Shown here: in pieces, positions 8,003 to 13,174 of the stretch | How positions within the stretch are numbered: the first letter of the stretch is position 1 | Layout: every line of letters begins with the position of its first letter | From: Roseimarinus sp035271585 | Lineage (GTDB): Bacteria > Bacteroidota > Bacteroidia > Bacteroidales > Prolixibacteraceae | Assembly: GCA_035271585.1 (NCBI GenBank) | Contig: DATERL010000171.1 | Span: 1 to 13,174 of the forward strand | Length of the DNA stretch: 13,174 nt | Direction: 5' to 3' | The notes under the pieces: generated by a model | What the model saw: only the letters and a program-made list of their open reading frames with translations | The model's database searches: none | Told to the model about the DNA's origin: nothing | Made by a program: the position numbers and the translations under genes

Positions 8003-8776
8003 ATGATATCGAAAGAAGAGATTGTAAAAGATTGGTTGCCCAGATATACCGGAGTAGCCCTCGAAAACTTTGGTAAATACATTTTGTTGACCAATTTTAA
8101 TAATTATGTAGAAATGTTTGCCAAAAAATTTAGTGTTCCCGTTGTGGGGGCTGATAAAAATATGCCATCGGCAACATTTGGAGACATCACCATAATTAAC
8201 TTTGGAATGGGAAGCCCCAACGCTGCTACTATAATGGATTTATTGAGTGCAATTCATCCCCTTGCCGCATTGTTTTTGGGCAAGTGTGGCGGATTAAAGA
8301 AAATCAACAAATTGGGCGATCTGATTTTACCAATTGCAGCCATTAGGCACGACGGGACATCGAACGATTACCTTCCACCCGAAATTCCTGCCCTGCCCGC
8401 TTTTAATTTGCAACGGGCAGTTTCAACATCAATTCGCGATTATGGACTCGATTATTATACTGGCGTTGTTTTTACAACCAATAAAAGGGTATGGGAGCAC
8501 GATACAAAATTTAAAAAATACCTAAGGAAGACAAGAGCAATGGCTATCGACATGGAAACAGCAACTTTGTTTGTTGCCGGGTTTGCTAATAAAATACCTT
8601 CGGGAGCCTTGTTGCTGGTGTCCGATCAACCCATGATTTCAACTGGCGTGAAAACTGAAAAAAGCGATCAGGTTGTGACGCGTCAATATGTAAACGACCA
8701 TCTCGAAATTGGAATACGAGCCATGATGATTATTCGTGATAATGGCCGATCGGTTAAACATCTTAAATTTTCATAA
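8003..8776 (+). CDS. amn: AMP nucleosidase, short Bacteroidota type
   Basis: This 257-residue member of the nucleoside phosphorylase fold hydrolyses AMP to adenine and ribose 5-phosphate in the cytoplasm, a purine salvage and adenylate-control step. Visible motifs are GMGSPNAAT at 68-76 (phosphate/ribose side), GKCGGL at 93-98, the ribose-binding DMETA at 183-187 (E185), and the base-contacting SDQP at 207-210 (D208). It lacks the long regulatory N-terminal domain of the proteobacterial Amn, as expected for the short form found in Bacteroidota. It is first in a compact operon: holA starts 2 bases after its stop. A different nucleosidase specificity within the family cannot be excluded from sequence, but the whole protein reads like the annotated AMP nucleosidases of this phylum. 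Confidence 0.88.
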   Translation: MISKEEIVKDWLPRYTGVALENFGKYILLTNFNNYVEMFAKKFSVPVVGADKNMPSATFGDITIINFGMGSPNAATIMDLLSAIHPLAALFLGKCGGLKKINKLGDLILPIAAIRHDGTSNDYLPPEIPALPAFNLQRAVSTSIRDYGLDYYTGVVFTTNKRVWEHDTKFKKYLRKTRAMAIDMETATLFVAGFANKIPSGALLLVSDQPMISTGVKTEKSDQVVTRQYVNDHLEIGIRAMMIIRDNGRSVKHLKFS

Positions 8777-8778
8777 AA

Positions 8779-9780
8779 ATGACTTATAACGAAATACTTC
8801 AAAATTTAAAGAAGAAAATATATCATCCGTTTTATGTTTTAATGGGCGATGAACCCTATTTTATTGATCAAATATCCGATTATATTGCCAATAACGTAAT
8901 GAGCGAAGCCGAACGTAGTTTTAACCAAACGATATTGTATGGTAAAGACACACCGGTTGATTCCATTTTAACAGCTGCTAAGCGTTTCCCTATGATGGCC
9001 GCCAACCAAGTGGTAATTGTGAAAGAAGCCCAAAACCTTAAAAATCTCGAAGACGATTTACTTTCTTATATCCAAAATCCCTTAACATCGACCATTTTGG
9101 TGATATGTTACAAATACAAAACTATTGACAAACGAAAAAAATTCTATAAAGTAGCATCCGAAAAAGGTGTTGTTTTTGAATCGAAAAAAATATACGATAA
9201 CCAACTGGCGCCTTGGATATTGAATTATTGTTCCGGCAAGGGTTATAAGGTTCAGCCACAAGCAGTAGCCATGTTGTCGGAGTACCTGGGTACCGAAATT
9301 AGCAAAGTAGTTAACGAACTCGAAAAATTAATGATTTTGCTTCCCGCTGGTTCAACAATTACTCCTTCCGATATTGAACGTAATATTGGAATTAGTAAGG
9401 ATTTCAATGTTTTTGAACTTCATAACGCCTTGGGCGAGAGGGATGTTTTAAAGGCAAACCGAATCATTAATTATTTTGGAGCAAATCAGGCTTTAAACCC
9501 AATGCCAAAAACCATTTCGTCGCTTTATTTTTATTTTAGCCGAATTTTGAAATACCATTTAATCAGCGATAAATCGAATAATAATTTGGTTCGGGTTTTA
9601 GGAGTTCAACCCTATTTTGTTGATAGCTATGTTAAGGCGGCAAAGCGGTATTCACCTAAAAAAGCAGTCGAGATTATTTCAATATTGCGCGAATACGATT
9701 TGAAATCGAAGGGAATGGGTAACGTGTCGTCGTCGCAAGCCGATTTACAACGCGAAATGGTTTACAAAATACTTCATTAA
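8779..9780 (+). CDS. holA: DNA polymerase III subunit delta
   Basis: This 333-residue protein has the usual delta length. Delta is the wrench of the clamp-loader complex that opens the beta sliding clamp at primer ends. The N-terminus HPFYVLMGDEPYFIDQISDYI is the family's opening signature. A RecA-like/AAA+ region follows, with FPMMAANQVVIVKEAQNL and later TILVICYKYKTIDKRKKFYK, and then the helical collar containing LGTEISKVVNELEKL and DIERNIGISKDFNVFELHNALG. As usual for delta, no functional Walker A is visible. It is the middle gene of amn-holA-rhomboid, with gaps of 2 bases upstream and 1 base downstream, so translation is probably coupled. Nothing is broken or truncated. Confidence 0.94.
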   Translation: MTYNEILQNLKKKIYHPFYVLMGDEPYFIDQISDYIANNVMSEAERSFNQTILYGKDTPVDSILTAAKRFPMMAANQVVIVKEAQNLKNLEDDLLSYIQNPLTSTILVICYKYKTIDKRKKFYKVASEKGVVFESKKIYDNQLAPWILNYCSGKGYKVQPQAVAMLSEYLGTEISKVVNELEKLMILLPAGSTITPSDIERNIGISKDFNVFELHNALGERDVLKANRIINYFGANQALNPMPKTISSLYFYFSRILKYHLISDKSNNNLVRVLGVQPYFVDSYVKAAKRYSPKKAVEIISILREYDLKSKGMGNVSSSQADLQREMVYKILH

Positions 9781-9781
9781 T

Positions 9782-10381
9782 ATGTCGCTAATAATTGTAT
9801 TGATCACAATAGGAATATCGGTTTTTGCTTTTTATAATCACCAATGGTTTGGTCGTTTAAACTTACAACCTTATTTGGTGCATAAAAAACATCATTGGCA
9901 TCGCTTGTTGACACATGCTTTTGTTCATGCCGATTGGCCTCATCTTCTGGTAAATATGTATGTTCTATATATTTTTGGCAATGTTTGTGAATCTTATTTT
10001 GCTTATTATTTTGGATCAAAAGCCGGAATGTATTTTCTGTTGCTATATTTTTCAAGTTTAATTGTTTCGAGCTTATACACCATATATAAGTTTAAGAATA
10101 ATAAATACTACAGTGCAGTAGGAGCATCGGGTGCGGTTATGGCAGTGGTATTTACTTCCATATTTTTCGATCCATGGAATAAATTGTGGTTCTTTGGAAT
10201 TATTCCCATACCAGGGATAGTTTTTGGAGCTTTGTATTTGGGCTATAGTTATTATATGGGGAAGAAAAATATTGATAATATTGGACACGATGCCCATTTT
10301 ACCGGAGCAGTATTTGGCTTGGTCTTTCCGCTTTTAATTGATTTTTCGTTATTGAATATATTTTTAGAAAAACTTCTTTAA
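9782..10381 (+). CDS. Rhomboid-family intramembrane serine protease
   Basis: This 199-residue multi-pass membrane protein should cut transmembrane segments of other proteins within the bilayer. The first helix is at about 3-18. The loop carries HRLLTHAFVHADWPHLLVNMYVLY, with the oxyanion-supporting His/Asn region around H54 and N58. The nucleophile is S116 in VGASGAV, and the paired histidine is H172 in AHFTGAVFG. The catalytic dyad is therefore complete. The length is close to a minimal six-helix rhomboid with no soluble extra domain. It starts 1 base after the holA stop, making it the last gene of that operon. Its link to replication or purine salvage is unclear and may be only conserved gene order. 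The substrate is unknown. Confidence 0.92.
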   Translation: MSLIIVLITIGISVFAFYNHQWFGRLNLQPYLVHKKHHWHRLLTHAFVHADWPHLLVNMYVLYIFGNVCESYFAYYFGSKAGMYFLLLYFSSLIVSSLYTIYKFKNNKYYSAVGASGAVMAVVFTSIFFDPWNKLWFFGIIPIPGIVFGALYLGYSYYMGKKNIDNIGHDAHFTGAVFGLVFPLLIDFSLLNIFLEKLL

Positions 10382-10394
10382 GCTTTGAAAGAAG
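10369..10394 (-). terminator. Candidate intrinsic terminator of yqgE
   Basis: CTTCTTT (10373-10379) pairs perfectly with AAAGAAG (10388-10394) around an 8-base loop. Read on the minus strand, the 7-bp stem is followed at once by TTTTT, as expected for an intrinsic terminator 8 bases after the yqgE stop. The stem overlaps the rhomboid stop codon on the other strand, where no T-run follows. The stem is AT-rich, so strength is uncertain. Confidence 0.45.
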
Positions 10395-10401
10395 AAAAGC
10401 A

Positions 10402-10989
10402 TTAATTCATACTCGGGTTTTCAGGAAAGTTCTGCCATAGTTTATATTTTCCGCCTTGTTCTTTTACCATTTCACTCCAAAGTTCTTTGTCATGGCTTAA
10501 TACAAGTTCAGGTGCAATATCGGCTACCAGCCACGAGTCTTCGTTTAGTTCTTCTTTTAATTGTTCTTTATCCCATCCCGAATATCCTAAAAAGAACCTG
10601 ATTTGATTTAATAAAGGAATTTGATCGTTGATCATTGATTTTATCTGTTCGAAATTGCCCCCCCAATACAAGTTGTCTTGAATATGGATGCTTCCTTCAA
10701 TATTTCGACCAAATGAGTGTATATAATATAACGATTCAATACTAACTGGTCCGCCTATGTAAATTTTATCTTCATAAGTAGGAAATTCATTTTGAAAATC
10801 TTTGACTTGAAAATCGACCGGCTTATTCAAAATAAATCCAACCGTGCCGTTTGCGTTGTGTTCAACGATATAAACAATTGACCGGTTGAAGTAGCTTCCG
10901 GGCAAAAAAGGTTCGGCAATTAATATTCTTCCTTTCTTTGGAACAACATTATTTGATTTTATCTTGAATATGTCTAGGTTTAAATTCAT
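10402..10989 (-). CDS. yqgE: YqgE/AlgH family protein (DUF179)
   Basis: This protein of about 195 residues carries the YqgE hallmarks in order: KGRILIAEPFLPGSYFNRSIVYIVEHNANGTVGFILNKP written as overlapping blocks GRILIAEPFLPGSYF and GTVGFILNKP, then IYIGGPV, FFLGYSGWDKEQLKEEL and SWLVADI. The family is widespread, cytoplasmic and without a settled biochemical function; AlgH was named from an alginate regulation phenotype in Pseudomonas. The start is decided by the DNA: a TTG five codons upstream (11002-11004) forms the last bases of a perfect -7 element, so it cannot be in the transcript. The ATG at 10987-10989 has AAGG just before it. Downstream is a convergent rhomboid gene with a candidate terminator between. 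Confidence 0.92.
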   Translation of the reverse strand: MNLNLDIFKIKSNNVVPKKGRILIAEPFLPGSYFNRSIVYIVEHNANGTVGFILNKPVDFQVKDFQNEFPTYEDKIYIGGPVSIESLYYIHSFGRNIEGSIHIQDNLYWGGNFEQIKSMINDQIPLLNQIRFFLGYSGWDKEQLKEELNEDSWLVADIAPELVLSHDKELWSEMVKEQGGKYKLWQNFPENPSMN

Positions 10990-11001
10990 TACCTTACTAA
11001 T

Positions 11002-11009
11002 CAAATTTA
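11002..11009 (-). promoter_or_regulatory. -7 element of the yqgE promoter
   Basis: Read on the minus strand, TAAATTTG is an exact TAnnTTTG match 12 bases before the yqgE ATG. This implies a very short 5' leader of about 6-8 bases. I find no TTG at the right -33 distance, so the upstream half is not supported. Confidence 0.45.
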
Positions 11010-11040
11010 TAGCAAGATAAAAATTTTAAGAAATAAAACA

Positions 11041-11090
11041 AATTGAATTTTACTTTAGATTGCCATAAAAGTGGCATTAATTGAATTTTA
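11041..11090. repeat. 12-base direct repeat flanking a small hairpin at the deacylase 3' end
   Basis: AATTGAATTTTA occurs at 11041-11052 and again at 11079-11090; the second copy includes the end of the deacylase coding sequence. Between them TGCCA (11061-11065) and TGGCA (11072-11076) can form a 5-bp stem with a 6-base loop, immediately after the stop codon on the minus strand. No T-run follows, so this is at best a weak terminator or RNA 3'-end hairpin. Confidence 0.4.
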
Positions 11091-12192
11091 TGTCGAAAAT
11101 GATCCCTGTTTCAACAAATTCAGCTTTAATATAATGAGCTTTTACGTTTAAGACCGCTCTGGCCCATGGTGTAATATAGTAGCTTATCCCCAGTCGCGAG
11201 ATAATACAGTCTATGTCAAATCTGTTATATACATTTTTGTCGAATGGAAGGTTGTTGACATAAAACCCAAATTGCGTGAGTATGGTAAATCTATTAATTA
11301 TGTATTCGTGCGAAACGAGTGCAGCTTGTGTTATCAAATCGGAGCCCGTTTCTTCTTTTCTAGTCCAAATTCCAGTAATGGCTTCGTTATATGTTATATC
11401 GTAAGCCACTCCAATACGTCGTTTGTATCCAGTTCTGTAATAAATCGAAGGTGAAATTAAAACCTCTCGATAGGTTGGTGTTGGTCCAAATAATTTTTTA
11501 ATGCCTCCTCCAACGTACACGTTCATCTGCCAGTTGTTCTTATAATCAGGTTTTTGTCCTTTGTTTATTTTCTTAGGGTATTCTGGGTGATCTTTTATGC
11601 CAACTTTAATCGTTGGTATAATATTTAAACCAAGGTTTGGATAACCCATGGCGCCATTTGAATAGTGGGTTAGTCCCTCGCTGATTGAGATGTCGAATTT
11701 TTTACCCAGATGAAATGATTGTTCAAGGTAAATCCCAAAAAAAGCATTTACCGTTGACCCTGTTGAAAAATTATGTGGGTTTTTAATTTCATCATAAGGG
11801 TTAATTCCATGCGATATGCCTAAGTCTACTTCAAGGTCAATATTAAGCCAGCTGCTGTTTAACTGTGGAAAATTAGTGAAAAAGAAAATTGAAGATGGTT
11901 CGCCTATAATCTCTGTGCCAAAAGTGCTCCAGTTAAAACCAATTCCATACGATGGGTAACGGTATGCAACTTGCCATGGTTGTTTTCCTATCGATTGCCA
12001 ACCCAATTTCACTTCGACACCTCTGTACGGATAAGTTAAATTTTTAATTACTGGTCTATGAGGTTTGTTCTTTCCCGAAACAAACGAAGTTTTAATAAAA
12101 TAAGGCGTCCTTAATTCGTTTTGAGCATAATTTATTGTCGAAACAAATATGAGTAAGGCGCTAAAGAAAAAAGCAAATAAGCATTTAGCCAT
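11077..12192 (-). CDS. PagL-like acyloxyacyl hydrolase (outer-membrane lipid A deacylase)
   Basis: This 371-residue secreted protein has a signal peptide (MAKCLFAFFFSALLIFVSTINYAQ, cut near residue 23-24). The mature part is rich in aromatic, alternating segments like an outer-membrane beta barrel. The signature LTHYSNGAMGYPNLGLN at 174-190 contains the PagL-type catalytic histidine and serine (H176, S178) and a following PNxGxN segment. PagL removes the 3-position acyl chain from lipid A in the outer membrane. At 371 residues it is about twice the size of proteobacterial PagL, so it carries extra N- and C-terminal strands, as in the longer Bacteroidota versions. It starts 1 base after the stop of the septum-protein gene, with which it is probably co-transcribed. 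The acyl chain removed cannot be told. Confidence 0.85.
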   Translation of the reverse strand: MAKCLFAFFFSALLIFVSTINYAQNELRTPYFIKTSFVSGKNKPHRPVIKNLTYPYRGVEVKLGWQSIGKQPWQVAYRYPSYGIGFNWSTFGTEIIGEPSSIFFFTNFPQLNSSWLNIDLEVDLGISHGINPYDEIKNPHNFSTGSTVNAFFGIYLEQSFHLGKKFDISISEGLTHYSNGAMGYPNLGLNIIPTIKVGIKDHPEYPKKINKGQKPDYKNNWQMNVYVGGGIKKLFGPTPTYREVLISPSIYYRTGYKRRIGVAYDITYNEAITGIWTRKEETGSDLITQAALVSHEYIINRFTILTQFGFYVNNLPFDKNVYNRFDIDCIISRLGISYYITPWARAVLNVKAHYIKAEFVETGIIFDIKFN

Positions 12193-12193
12193 T

Positions 12194-12490
12194 TTATTCC
12201 TCTATTATAATGTATATCTCTTCGTTATCTTTTTTTAGAAAATATTCTTCGCGTGCCATTTTTTCAAGTTCCGGGGTATCGTTTTGTAATTTTTTTAGTT
12301 GTTCCCTGTCAGTTTCAATCTTTTGCTTCAAATATATTTGTTCTTCTTTGAGCGATTTTAATTTATGATGATCTCGTCTTATCCGGAATAGGTTGTATTC
12401 ATCAAAAAACAACATCCAAATAAGAAATAACAACAGTATTGTAATTACAATCTTATACTTTTTAATTTTTTCGATTAACCAATCTTTCAT
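12194..12490 (-). CDS. FtsB/DivIC-family septum formation initiator
   Basis: This 98-residue bitopic membrane protein has a short basic cytoplasmic start (MKDWLIEKIKKYK), one transmembrane helix at about 14-29 (IVITILLLFLIWMLFF), and then a charged coiled coil over about 35-75 (RRDHHKLKSLKEEQIYLKQKIETDREQLKKL). The end, PELEKMAREEYFLKKDNEEIYII, matches the family's conserved MAREEYxxKKxxEEIY block. FtsB/DivIC proteins pair with FtsL and DivIB/FtsQ in the divisome to activate septal peptidoglycan synthesis. It leads a two-gene minus-strand unit with the PagL-like gene, faces the rRNA operon, and has a recognisable promoter just upstream. Whether it corresponds to FtsB or DivIC is not meaningful to separate at this distance. 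Confidence 0.93.
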   Translation of the reverse strand: MKDWLIEKIKKYKIVITILLLFLIWMLFFDEYNLFRIRRDHHKLKSLKEEQIYLKQKIETDREQLKKLQNDTPELEKMAREEYFLKKDNEEIYIIIEE

Positions 12491-12509
12491 TCCGTTTTTT
12501 TCTTCTCTG

Positions 12510-12542
12510 CAAATCTAATATATGTTTTTTAATAGCGTACAA
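12510..12542 (-). promoter_or_regulatory. Promoter of the septum-protein/PagL-like operon
   Basis: On the minus strand TAGATTTG (12510-12517) matches TAnnTTTG exactly, and TTG (12540-12542) lies 22 bases upstream as a -33 core. The predicted start is about 13 bases before the ATG, typical of short leaders in this phylum. Confidence 0.55.
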
Positions 12543-12560
12543 TAACAATGAGTTCAAATT

Positions 12561-12576
12561 AAGTAAATATTTACTT
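12561..12576. repeat. Perfect 16-base palindrome between divergent promoters
   Basis: AAGTAAATATTTACTT reads the same on both strands. It sits about 18 bases upstream of the -33 of the septum-gene promoter and about 170 bases upstream of the first rRNA promoter. Its position would suit a dimeric regulator, but no known operator is recognised. Confidence 0.45.
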
Positions 12577-12745
12577 TTTATGGTGAGTTTTTTTATTGTC
12601 AGATAATCAGCAGTTAATAGAAATTGTAATTTGTATTGGTCTCTTCCTTTGTTTTATCATTTAAAAAAAAATCAATTTTTTTATTAGGCTAAATTATTGG
12701 CATATTGATGTTTCAAAAAAAAGATATAAAAAGTTTAAAAAAGTA

Positions 12746-12777
12746 TTTGGATATTGAAAAATAACTTCATTTCTTTG
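12746..12777 (+). promoter_or_regulatory. rRNA operon promoter P1
   Basis: TTTG (12746-12749), 20 bases, then TTTCTTTG (12770-12777) fits the Bacteroidota -33/-7 form with one mismatch in the -7. The -7 is followed by GCACCCGC, closely matching the GCAGCCGC after P3. A long A/T-tract region (12661-12745) upstream could act as an UP-like element. Predicted start is near 12783. Confidence 0.7.
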
Positions 12778-12782
12778 CACCC

Positions 12783-12808
12783 GCTTTGAAACAAAACAAT
12801 GTCAAAGC
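12783..12808 (+). other. Hairpin at the predicted 5' end of the P1 transcript
   Basis: GCTTTGA (12783-12789) pairs perfectly with TCAAAGC (12802-12808) around a 12-base loop. The stem begins at about the predicted first base of the P1 RNA, so the 5' end would be base-paired. Confidence 0.5.
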
Positions 12809-12863
12809 AACGTTATTTGAAGTGTTGAAAAATAATTTAATATTGCAAAATATATAAATTTCA

Positions 12864-12896
12864 TTTGCATTGAATGTATTGTTTTTTGTATTTTTG
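12864..12896 (+). promoter_or_regulatory. rRNA operon promoter P2
   Basis: TTTG (12864-12867), 21 bases, then TATTTTTG (12889-12896), an exact TAnnTTTG. Predicted start is near 12903. A 14-base palindrome CTTAAAATTTTAAG (12911-12924) lies just inside the predicted transcript. Confidence 0.65.
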
Positions 12897-12943
12897 TAAT
12901 CGTTTTCCATCTTAAAATTTTAAGTGAAAAAATAACGAAATTA

Positions 12944-12976
12944 TTTGGAGATACTAAATTTAAATGACTATCTTTG
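12944..12976 (+). promoter_or_regulatory. rRNA operon promoter P3 (proximal)
   Basis: TTTG (12944-12947), 21 bases, then TATCTTTG (12969-12976), an exact -7 match, followed by GCAGCCGC. Predicted start is near 12982, about 157 bases before 16S rRNA. It is the best of the three matches. Confidence 0.75.
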
Positions 12977-12980
12977 CAGC

Positions 12981-13022
12981 CGCTAAAAAAGTATAGATTG
13001 TTTCAAACAATAAGTTTTAGCG
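12981..13022 (+). other. Two-part stem-loop at the 5' end of the rRNA leader
   Basis: CGCTAAAA (12981-12988) pairs perfectly with TTTTAGCG (13015-13022). Nested inside, ATTGTTT (12997-13003) pairs with AAACAAT (13005-13011). Together they can enclose the first 42 bases of the P3 RNA. The inner stem has a 1-base loop on paper, so it would open by a pair or two in a real fold. Confidence 0.55.
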
Positions 13023-13030
13023 CAAGAGGA

Positions 13031-13095
13031 TACAAAACAAGTTCATTGAAGATATTGGAAAAAAGAATAAGTCAAGCACCGGAAATAATTTCTGG
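13031..13095 (+). promoter_or_regulatory. rRNA leader with boxA-like element and near-palindrome
   Basis: GTTCATTGAAGATATTGG at 13031-13048 resembles the boxA-like leader motif common before Bacteroidota 16S genes and is a plausible Nus-factor antitermination site. The near-perfect palindrome CCGGAAATAATTTCTGG (13079-13095) follows and may be part of a processing stem that pairs beyond the window. Function is inferred from position. Confidence 0.5.
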
Positions 13096-13138
13096 AGAGT
13101 TTTATTGAGAGCGAAAGATATTTAAGACTTTTATAATT

Positions 13139-13174
13139 ACAACGAAGAGTTTGATCCTGGCTCAGGATGAACGC
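13139..13174 (+). rRNA. rrs: 16S ribosomal RNA, 5' end (partial)
   Basis: GAAGAGTTTGATCCTGGCTC from 13144 is the universal 16S 5' sequence (the classic 27F priming region), followed by AGGATGAACGC. Aligning its first G with E. coli 16S position 6 places the mature 5' end near 13139. Only about 36 bases lie in the window; the gene continues past the end. Confidence 0.98.

Noticed and set aside
12816..12845. A fourth rRNA promoter (TTTG at 12816, TAATATTG at 12838)
   Set aside because: The spacing is only 18 bases and the -7 has a mismatch; the TTTG is better explained as part of the boxA-like copy.
12491..13138. A small protein gene or tRNA in the long intergenic stretch before 16S
   Set aside because: No open frame with a plausible start and no cloverleaf was found; promoters and leader elements account for most of the visible structure.

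Overview
The window looks like chromosomal DNA of a Bacteroidota bacterium, probably from the Bacteroidales/Marinilabiliales side, although I cannot place it to genus. It is AT-rich. The promoters I can read have the phylum's -33 TTTG / -7 TAnnTTTG form, and Shine-Dalgarno sites are weak. Several proteins are phylum-typical versions: a short AMP nucleosidase, an orphan HsdR-N-like protein and a BT0820-like HAD protein. There is no insertion sequence, phage gene, CRISPR array or tRNA.

Left part, plus strand (86-7431): a large membrane sensor histidine kinase with a Cache-like periplasmic sensor and five PAS domains; recR (recombinational repair); a small HAD-fold hydrolase; a 651-residue membrane protein that joins a family 2 glycosyltransferase to what looks like a degenerate phosphoglycosyl transferase; and a GNAT acetyltransferase that starts 2 bases after it.

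Middle (7433-10381): an orphan restriction-type nuclease-fold protein on the minus strand ends 1 base from the GNAT stop. It is divergent from a tight plus-strand operon of amn (AMP nucleosidase), holA (DNA polymerase III delta) and a rhomboid protease, with gaps of 1-2 bases.

Right part, minus strand (10402-12490): a gene for a small FtsB/DivIC-like septum protein, a PagL-like lipid A deacylase gene 1 base after it, and then yqgE with its own promoter. Beyond these is a non-coding stretch of about 650 bases that drives a ribosomal RNA operon on the plus strand. It holds three tandem Bacteroidota-type promoters, hairpins at the predicted RNA starts, a leader with a boxA-like element, and the first 36 or so bases of 16S rRNA at the window end.

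Most of the window is ordinary core genome. The items most worth a second look are the glycosyltransferase/pseudo-phosphoglycosyl-transferase fusion and the repeated promoter-hairpin-box architecture upstream of the rRNA operon. I see no convincing new defence or mobile system.
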